This document shows positions 32,340-36,631 of a stretch of DNA of 36,631 nt, piece after piece. The stretch covers positions 1-36,631 of the forward strand of contig JAJYPO010000006.1 of NCBI GenBank assembly GCA_021795275.1. The letters are read 5' to 3'. Both the position numbers and the translations under genes were made by a program. Positions within the stretch are counted from its first letter, which is position 1. The number at the start of each line of letters is the position of its first letter. The DNA comes from Nitrospirota bacterium (lineage in GTDB: Bacteria > Nitrospirota_A > Leptospirillia > Leptospirillales > Leptospirillaceae). A model generated the notes under the pieces. That model saw nothing but the letters and a program-made list of their open reading frames with translations. It had not been told where the DNA came from and made no database searches.

Positions 32340-33492
32340 ACTGAACACTCCGTTTCCCGTCGCACCATTCCTTTCGACGGTCTCTTTTTCGACGGCTCTT
32401 TATCTCTCCCTGCTTGCCCTGCCGCGAGTCGGAATACTTGTGGCCATGTTTTCCGGTGTTCCCCTTGTGCTGGCCCAGCTCCAATTTCCCTCCCAGCTTT
32501 TGGGAACGGGGGCCATGGTGACATCGGGGGGTCTCATTTTCCTTCTGGGATCACTTCTCCATAATCCGATTCCCGGTCTCCAGGTTCTGATCTATGTCGG
32601 ATGGTGCGGCCTGCCGGCTCTTCTTACGGCAGAGTTCCTGCGAAGACAGGTCCGGGTTCTCCCGATGGTTTTTTCCACCTCATTTCAGATTCTTTTTTTT
32701 CTGGGTGGGGTCGCCTTTTTTCTCTATATGAAAACCAATGGCCAGATATGGACAGGAATTGCCCAGAGCATCCATGGGGCGGTCGATGTCGTCATGAACA
32801 CGGCCATCAAAAATTCCCATTCGACCCTGAGTCCCGCCGACCAGGCCCGTCTTCTTTCCCTCGAACCACTCATTTACAGGACCTTCCTTGATCTTCTTCC
32901 CGGGCTTTTTGCCAGTCTGGCCCTCCTGACAGCCATCACCTTGTGGGCAACGAGTGTCGGGCTTCTTGAGAACCGGCAGCTATCTCCCGGACAGCCGGGG
33001 ATTGATCGATGGGTTCTCCCCGATCATCTTATCTTTGCCCTGATTGCCTCCATGGCTCTTCTTCTCGTTCCGTCCTTCGAAATGCGTGTTCTGGGAACAA
33101 ATCTCCTGATGGTTTTCGGAGTCCTCTATGTGGGACAAGGGACAGGAGTTTTGTTAAGCTATGTAAGAAAAAGAAAGCTGGGAGGATGGTTCTGGCTGGT
33201 TTCGGGAATCTTCCTCCTCATTCAGCCGATGTTTCTCATGATTTTAGGACTGGTCGGCGTTATCGACATATGGGCGGATTTCCGGGAGCTCAGGGGAAAG
33301 CCGACGGGAGGAAACGGATCAGGTGAAAAAGGTCGATATGTGGAAAAGAAAATGGATGACCTGTCTGACGGGGATGGGAGCCATCGCGACTCTTTCCGCA
33401 CTTTCAGCCTGTGTCAGTACATCAGGGGGTCCCGTCTCCTGGGGGCATTCCGGGGGAGCGCGTCCATACGGGGAAAAGTTCGGCCAGCCTGA
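32305..33492 (+). CDS. DUF2232 (YybS-like) membrane protein
   Basis: A 395-residue integral membrane protein with about eight hydrophobic segments between residues 25 and 330. Its place right behind rpsR and the general layout fit the DUF2232/YybS family, whose function is unknown. The ATG at 32305 overlaps rpsR by 35 bases. The membrane part ends near IDIWADFRELRGK (about 330); the last 60 or so codons are charged and low in structure and overlap rlpA by 170 bases in another frame. A natural stop near 33320 may have been lost. rplI, often next in this operon in other bacteria, is absent here. Confidence 0.75.
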   Translation: MLHFLPLPRKAELNTPFPVAPFLSTVSFSTALYLSLLALPRVGILVAMFSGVPLVLAQLQFPSQLLGTGAMVTSGGLIFLLGSLLHNPIPGLQVLIYVGWCGLPALLTAEFLRRQVRVLPMVFSTSFQILFFLGGVAFFLYMKTNGQIWTGIAQSIHGAVDVVMNTAIKNSHSTLSPADQARLLSLEPLIYRTFLDLLPGLFASLALLTAITLWATSVGLLENRQLSPGQPGIDRWVLPDHLIFALIASMALLLVPSFEMRVLGTNLLMVFGVLYVGQGTGVLLSYVRKRKLGGWFWLVSGIFLLIQPMFLMILGLVGVIDIWADFRELRGKPTGGNGSGEKGRYVEKKMDDLSDGDGSHRDSFRTFSLCQYIRGSRLLGAFRGSASIRGKVRPA

Positions 33493-34066
33493 TTTTTCCG
33501 TCATGGAAGGCCGGGTCGGAATGACGGAGGTCGGACGGGCCTCCTGGTATGGGCCGACCTTTTATGGTAAGCGCACCGCCAGTGGAAGCATCTTCAGGAA
33601 GCATGCCTTTACGGCCGCTCACCGGACTCTTCCTCTGGGAACCATGGTCAGGGTGACAAATCTTGCCAATGGACGCTCCGTTGATGTTCTGGTCAATGAT
33701 CGGGGCCCCTTTGTCTCGGGCCGGATCATCGATCTCTCCTGGGAAGCCGCCGACAGGCTGGAAATTATTGGCCCCGGAACAGGACTCGTCAAGCTGACCG
33801 TTCTTTCTGTCCCGGGCGGGGGTGGGCATCGCGGGACGGGGTATTACGCTGTGCAGGTGGCCTCCTTTACAAGTTACGACAAGGCCTTGCGATACAAGGA
33901 AAAACTTGGTCGTTACTCCCATATCAGGATCCAGCGGGCACATTTCGGCAGCCAGCCGGTCTTTCGTGTCCAGCTCGGGCAGTTCTCCAATCCCGGGAAG
34001 GCTCGATCCTTTGCCCGGGAGGTGAAGGCGGAGCTCGGGAATGCCTTTATTGTTCAATCGGAATAA
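33323..34066 (+). CDS. rlpA: RlpA-like septal ring lipoprotein with SPOR domain
   Basis: A 247-residue envelope lipoprotein. The lipobox LSAC gives a lipidated Cys at 30. The double-psi beta-barrel domain (about 70-160) has ASWYGPTFYGKRTASG, RTLPLGTMVRVTNL and VNDRGPFVSGRIIDLS, with the His and Asp residues used by RlpA to cut naked glycan strands. A SPOR domain (about 170-245, GYYAVQVASF) directs it to septal peptidoglycan. The GTG at 33323 has GGGAGG 11 bases upstream; the ATG at 33338 is equally possible and keeps the signal peptide. The 5' part overlaps the DUF2232 gene by 170 bases. Confidence 0.92.
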   Translation: MKKVDMWKRKWMTCLTGMGAIATLSALSACVSTSGGPVSWGHSGGARPYGEKFGQPDFSVMEGRVGMTEVGRASWYGPTFYGKRTASGSIFRKHAFTAAHRTLPLGTMVRVTNLANGRSVDVLVNDRGPFVSGRIIDLSWEAADRLEIIGPGTGLVKLTVLSVPGGGGHRGTGYYAVQVASFTSYDKALRYKEKLGRYSHIRIQRAHFGSQPVFRVQLGQFSNPGKARSFAREVKAELGNAFIVQSE

Positions 34067-34095
34067 GACCCTTTACCATTTTTGAAAGGATTACG

Positions 34096-34305
34096 ATGAT
34101 GTCTGAATCAAAAATCGAAAATCTTGAAAAAAGGCTGACCCTCACCAAGGAAATGCTCCAGAAAAAAAAGGGGGAAGTCTCAAGCGAGACCAGAAAGGCG
34201 GATGGGGAAGTCCGGCGTCTCAAAAAGATCGTCCGGAGAGTTGCCAACAAGAAGAGGAGACTCTCCTCTCCTTCCGTTAAAGGTGCCACTCCGAAAGAGA
34301 GCTGA
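34096..34305 (+). CDS. Small basic coiled-coil protein, unknown
   Basis: A 69-residue protein, very rich in Lys, Arg and Glu. A heptad-like pattern over residues 5-55 (IENLEKRLTLTKEMLQKKKG and RRLKKIVRRVANKKRR) predicts a coiled coil. AAAGGA lies 6 bases before the ATG at 34096. It lies 29 bases behind rlpA and 1 base before the next small gene, so it belongs to the same transcript. I recognise no family. Confidence 0.6.
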   Translation: MMSESKIENLEKRLTLTKEMLQKKKGEVSSETRKADGEVRRLKKIVRRVANKKRRLSSPSVKGATPKES

Positions 34306-34306
34306 C

Positions 34307-34474
34307 ATGCCGATGATCTGGGAATACCGCGTGGCTCCCATCAGCCGGGAACAAGTGGAGAACCAGCTTAATTTTCTGGGCGAGGAAGGATGGGAACTCG
34401 TCCAGATCATTGTCATGAACAGCCCGGAGATTCCCTATCAGGGGATCTTCAAAAGGATCAAGGCCTCCCGGTAA
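34307..34474 (+). CDS. Small DUF4177-like protein
   Basis: A 55-residue protein: MPMIWEYRVAPIS, then ENQLNFLGEEGWELVQII and a short end. The pattern Y-V-x-P, L-x-x-x-G-x-E-G-W-E-L-V is that of the DUF4177 family, small proteins of unknown function. GAAAGAGAG lies before the ATG at 34307. The start is one base after the stop of the coiled-coil gene, so the pair is translationally coupled. Confidence 0.65.
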   Translation: MPMIWEYRVAPISREQVENQLNFLGEEGWELVQIIVMNSPEIPYQGIFKRIKASR

Positions 34475-34487
34475 TCCGTCAGGAGGC
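34463..34487 (+). terminator. Weak hairpin at the convergence of two genes
   Basis: GCCTCC (34463-34468) and GGAGGC (34482-34487) can form a 6-bp stem. A T tract follows only after 8 bases, so this is a poor intrinsic terminator at best. Confidence 0.2.
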
Positions 34488-34942
34488 TATTGGGAGTTTT
34501 TGAGAATCAGCTTGCGGGTTTTCTGATCGGCGGTATTCAAAATCTTGATGGCGTCCTTGTCGAGATGGGCCAGTTTTTCGGAGGCCTGCTCAAGGTCTTG
34601 CGAAAGGGCTTCGATGTCGGAAGGCGAAATCCGGCTTCCCGGGGTCCCCTTAAGGTATTTTCTCGCCGAATCCACGGCAATCCGGGCCTCGCCGAAATTT
34701 TGGTCGAGAGTATCGTGAATTGCTGCCTCGATACTGGTTTCTGCCATGTGAAGATCAAGTGAACGATGTAGACGCTGGTAGGACTGGCTGAAGTTCTTTC
34801 CCTGCAAGTTGATCTGGGATTTGAGGGCGTCCATCTGGGACTTGAGGTCATTGACCTTGGCGCTGTCCTGTTTCATTCCCATGGAATAGGCCATGGCAAT
34901 GGCCAGCACGATGACCATGGCTATCAGCAAATTTCTTATCAT
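34487..34942 (-). CDS. Uncharacterised membrane-anchored coiled-coil protein
   Basis: A 151-residue protein with one N-terminal transmembrane helix (about 3-22, LLIAMVIVLAIAMAYSMG), followed by a polar, helical region with heptads (about 28-60 and 110-140). No cleavage site is obvious, so it is probably anchored in the inner membrane with its helices outside. Residues 68-105 contain a hydrophobic pattern that could be a small helical domain. I recognise no family. It converges on the DUF4177-like gene (12 bases) and diverges from rimO (120 bases). Confidence 0.65.
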   Translation of the reverse strand: MIRNLLIAMVIVLAIAMAYSMGMKQDSAKVNDLKSQMDALKSQINLQGKNFSQSYQRLHRSLDLHMAETSIEAAIHDTLDQNFGEARIAVDSARKYLKGTPGSRISPSDIEALSQDLEQASEKLAHLDKDAIKILNTADQKTRKLILKNSQ

Positions 34943-35062
34943 TATTTTACCCTTTGAGATCTGTTTGAGGGGAAGGGTGCCATCACAGGCTCCGATTGTA
35001 TCATGCTGGAAAGAGGCTTCCTATGCGGTGTGAGATGAGACTTTCATGACGGACGGTCAAGG

Positions 35063-36421
35063 ATGAAAAGGAAGATTCACTGGAATGAAAAAACTGTCGG
35101 GATTGTGAGTCTCGGGTGCCCGAAGAATGCCTCCGATACAGAACGCATGATCAGCGACCTTTCCGGAAGAGGATATTCGGTTGTTCCCGACCTCGGTGAG
35201 GCAGAAATCCTCCTCGTGAATACGTGCAGCTTTGTCACGGATGCGCGGCAGGAGTCGATCGACACCATTCTGGAACTCTCCCGGTACAAGGAGGAAGGAA
35301 AGGCGAAATTCCTGGTGGGGGCTGGATGTCTTGTCTCCCGTTACAGAGATCAGATGGGAACGCTCATCCCCGAAATGGATCTTGCCCTGACCACCTTCGA
35401 TGAAGGACGATTGGGCGAGATCCTCGACGAAGTGGGAGGAATCGCCCCAACGGCCAAGCCTCTCCTGACATTTCCCTTGGCCGAATCTCGACTGACTCCC
35501 TCCCATCGGTCGTATGTCAAGGTGTCGGAGGGATGTGACCATCCCTGTACTTTCTGCTCGATTCCCCTTTCCAGAGGCGGACAGGTCAGCCGCCATCAGG
35601 AAGATATTCTTGCCGAAATCCGTCACCTCTCCTCCCGTGGAGTGAAGGAGGTCACCCTCATTGCCCAGGACCTGACCCGTTATGGCCACGATCTGGGATT
35701 TTCCGAGGGACTGTCGACCCTTCTCGGCCGCATTGATCGCGAGGGGGAAATTCCCTGGGTTCGTCTCCTCTATGCCTATCCCACCCTGGTCACGGAGACT
35801 CTCCTTAGGACGATCCGGGAATCGAAAAATATTCTTCCCTACCTCGACATTCCCCTTCAGCATGTCGATGAAGGCCTCCTGGGTGCCATGAAAAGACCGG
35901 GAAGCGTCGATTTCATGAAACGACTGGTTGACCGGATCCGTGACGCTGTTCCGGGGATTGTGCTTCGGACAACCTTTATCGTGGGCTTCCCCGGTGAGGG
36001 GGAAAAAGAATTCGAAGCCCTTCTCAGATTTGTCGAATGGGCCCGGTTCGATCACGTCGGGGTGTTTGCCTTTTCCCGGGAGGAGGGAACGCCTTCCTAC
36101 AATCTTCCCGGCCAGGTTCCCCACAGGGTCCGGATGCGCCGGAGGAAGGACCTGATGGCCCTCTCCTCAAAAATTGCCCTGGACAAAAACCGGACCCTCG
36201 AAGGCATGATCTTGCCGGTTCTGATCGAAGGTCTCTCCGAGCAGTCGGATCTTGTCCTTTCCGGACGCATCAAGGGAATGGCCCCGGACGGAATTGACGG
36301 GGAGGTGCTGGTGCTTTCGGGGCAAGGCCGACCGGGGGACATTGTGGATTGCCGGATCGTGAAGGCCCATCCCTATGATCTCGAGGCATGGGAAATCGGC
36401 GTCCCGGAGCCGGAGCAGTAA
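35063..36421 (+). CDS. rimO: Ribosomal protein S12 methylthiotransferase RimO
   Basis: A 452-residue radical-SAM enzyme that adds a methylthio group to Asp of ribosomal protein S12. The N-terminal UPF0004 domain holds Cys19 (SLGCPKNASDTE), Cys55 (NTCSF) and Cys89 (GAGCL), which bind the second cluster. The radical-SAM cluster motif is CDHPCTFC (Cys158, Cys162, Cys165). A TRAM domain fills the last 65 residues. SLGCPKN with DTE separates RimO from MiaB. The ATG at 35063 follows a short AAGG. It stands alone, with tRNA-Leu convergent behind it. Confidence 0.95.
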   Translation: MKRKIHWNEKTVGIVSLGCPKNASDTERMISDLSGRGYSVVPDLGEAEILLVNTCSFVTDARQESIDTILELSRYKEEGKAKFLVGAGCLVSRYRDQMGTLIPEMDLALTTFDEGRLGEILDEVGGIAPTAKPLLTFPLAESRLTPSHRSYVKVSEGCDHPCTFCSIPLSRGGQVSRHQEDILAEIRHLSSRGVKEVTLIAQDLTRYGHDLGFSEGLSTLLGRIDREGEIPWVRLLYAYPTLVTETLLRTIRESKNILPYLDIPLQHVDEGLLGAMKRPGSVDFMKRLVDRIRDAVPGIVLRTTFIVGFPGEGEKEFEALLRFVEWARFDHVGVFAFSREEGTPSYNLPGQVPHRVRMRRRKDLMALSSKIALDKNRTLEGMILPVLIEGLSEQSDLVLSGRIKGMAPDGIDGEVLVLSGQGRPGDIVDCRIVKAHPYDLEAWEIGVPEPEQ

Positions 36422-36475
36422 ACAGTCAAGAGGCTCCGGGGGGGGTGAGGGCAGAATTCTTGGACTTTTGACCTA

Positions 36476-36559
36476 TGGTGCGAGAGGGGGGACTTGAACC
36501 CCCACGGGGTTACCCGCCAGATCCTAAGTCTGGTGCGTCTGCCATTTCGCCACTCTCGC
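36476..36559 (-). tRNA. tRNA-Leu (anticodon TAG)
   Basis: On the minus strand the acceptor GCGAGAG (36559-36553) pairs with CTCTCGC (36486-36480); discriminator A36479, and CCA is encoded (36478-36476). The anticodon stem CCAGA/TCTGG closes the loop CTTAGGA with TAG. The long variable arm marks a class II tRNA, and the T-arm is GGGGG-TTCAAGT-CCCCC. Confidence 0.95.
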
Positions 36560-36573
36560 AATGACAGCCTTGT

Positions 36574-36602
36574 ATTCTAGGAGGTTTCGTTTCCTTTGAC
36601 AA
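36574..36602 (-). promoter_or_regulatory. Promoter of tRNA-Leu
   Basis: On the minus strand TTGTCA (36602-36597) and TAGAAT (36579-36574) are separated by 17 bases. Transcription would start about 7 bases before the mature tRNA 5' end, so the leader is very short. Confidence 0.6.
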
Positions 36603-36631
36603 TTGCAGGAAGGAAAGGGTTCCGCCTTTTT

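Noticed and set aside
1..36631. CRISPR array, rRNA genes, or a defence island
   Set aside because: No regularly spaced identical repeats, no rRNA sequence and no restriction, retron or similar genes were seen; the only defence-related trace is the cut PemK-like toxin.

Overview
The window is bacterial chromosome with a mid-to-high GC content, dense operons and frequent GTG/TTG starts. The gene mix points to the Nitrospirota, most plausibly an acidophile such as Leptospirillum: a hopanoid radical-SAM gene (hpnH), the order ispE - tRNA-Gln - prs - rplY - pth - ychF - rpsF - ssb - rpsR, a lone fliM, and an IS1380-type element. This assignment is an inference from content and style, not from a database match.

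Left end (1-3824): the start of a probable class V aminotransferase runs off the left edge, divergent from a CoA-binding protein. A tRNA-Met (CAT) follows, and just behind its 3' end lies what looks like the decayed remains of an integrated element. It holds an intact tyrosine integrase, an overlapping seven-bladed beta-propeller lipoprotein, a PemK/MazF-like toxin gene cut at its 3' end, and the frameshifted 3' part of an IS3-type transposase. No attR copy of the tRNA end is visible.

3825-12133: on the minus strand are a zinc alcohol dehydrogenase, a dienelactone hydrolase and fliM. On the plus strand are inorganic pyrophosphatase and a MacAB-like tripartite exporter lacking its outer-membrane channel. 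Then comes a minus-strand operon of three uncharacterised proteins (one PilZ-like) with a clear sigma70-type promoter.

12141-13879: an IS1380-family element with perfect 13-bp terminal inverted repeats. Its right end forms the last codons and the stop of pgl. Beyond it is a glk-pgl operon, divergent from hpnH, which has a near-consensus promoter. A metallophosphatase and a protoporphyrinogen oxidase follow.

19464-36631 is mostly housekeeping: tig-clpP-clpX (trigger factor with a His-rich tail), an uncharacterised membrane protein and a helical-repeat lipoprotein, pgsA, a DUF512 radical-SAM protein, ispE, tRNA-Gln, prs, rplY, pth, ychF, rpsF, ssb, rpsR, a DUF2232 membrane protein, rlpA, three small uncharacterised genes, rimO and a tRNA-Leu.

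I see no CRISPR array, rRNA or clear defence island. The most unusual parts are the tRNA-Met element remnant, the IS1380/pgl junction with an operator-like palindrome over the transposase -10 box, the metal-binding tail of trigger factor, the three-gene uncharacterised operon, and the long DUF2232/rlpA overlap.
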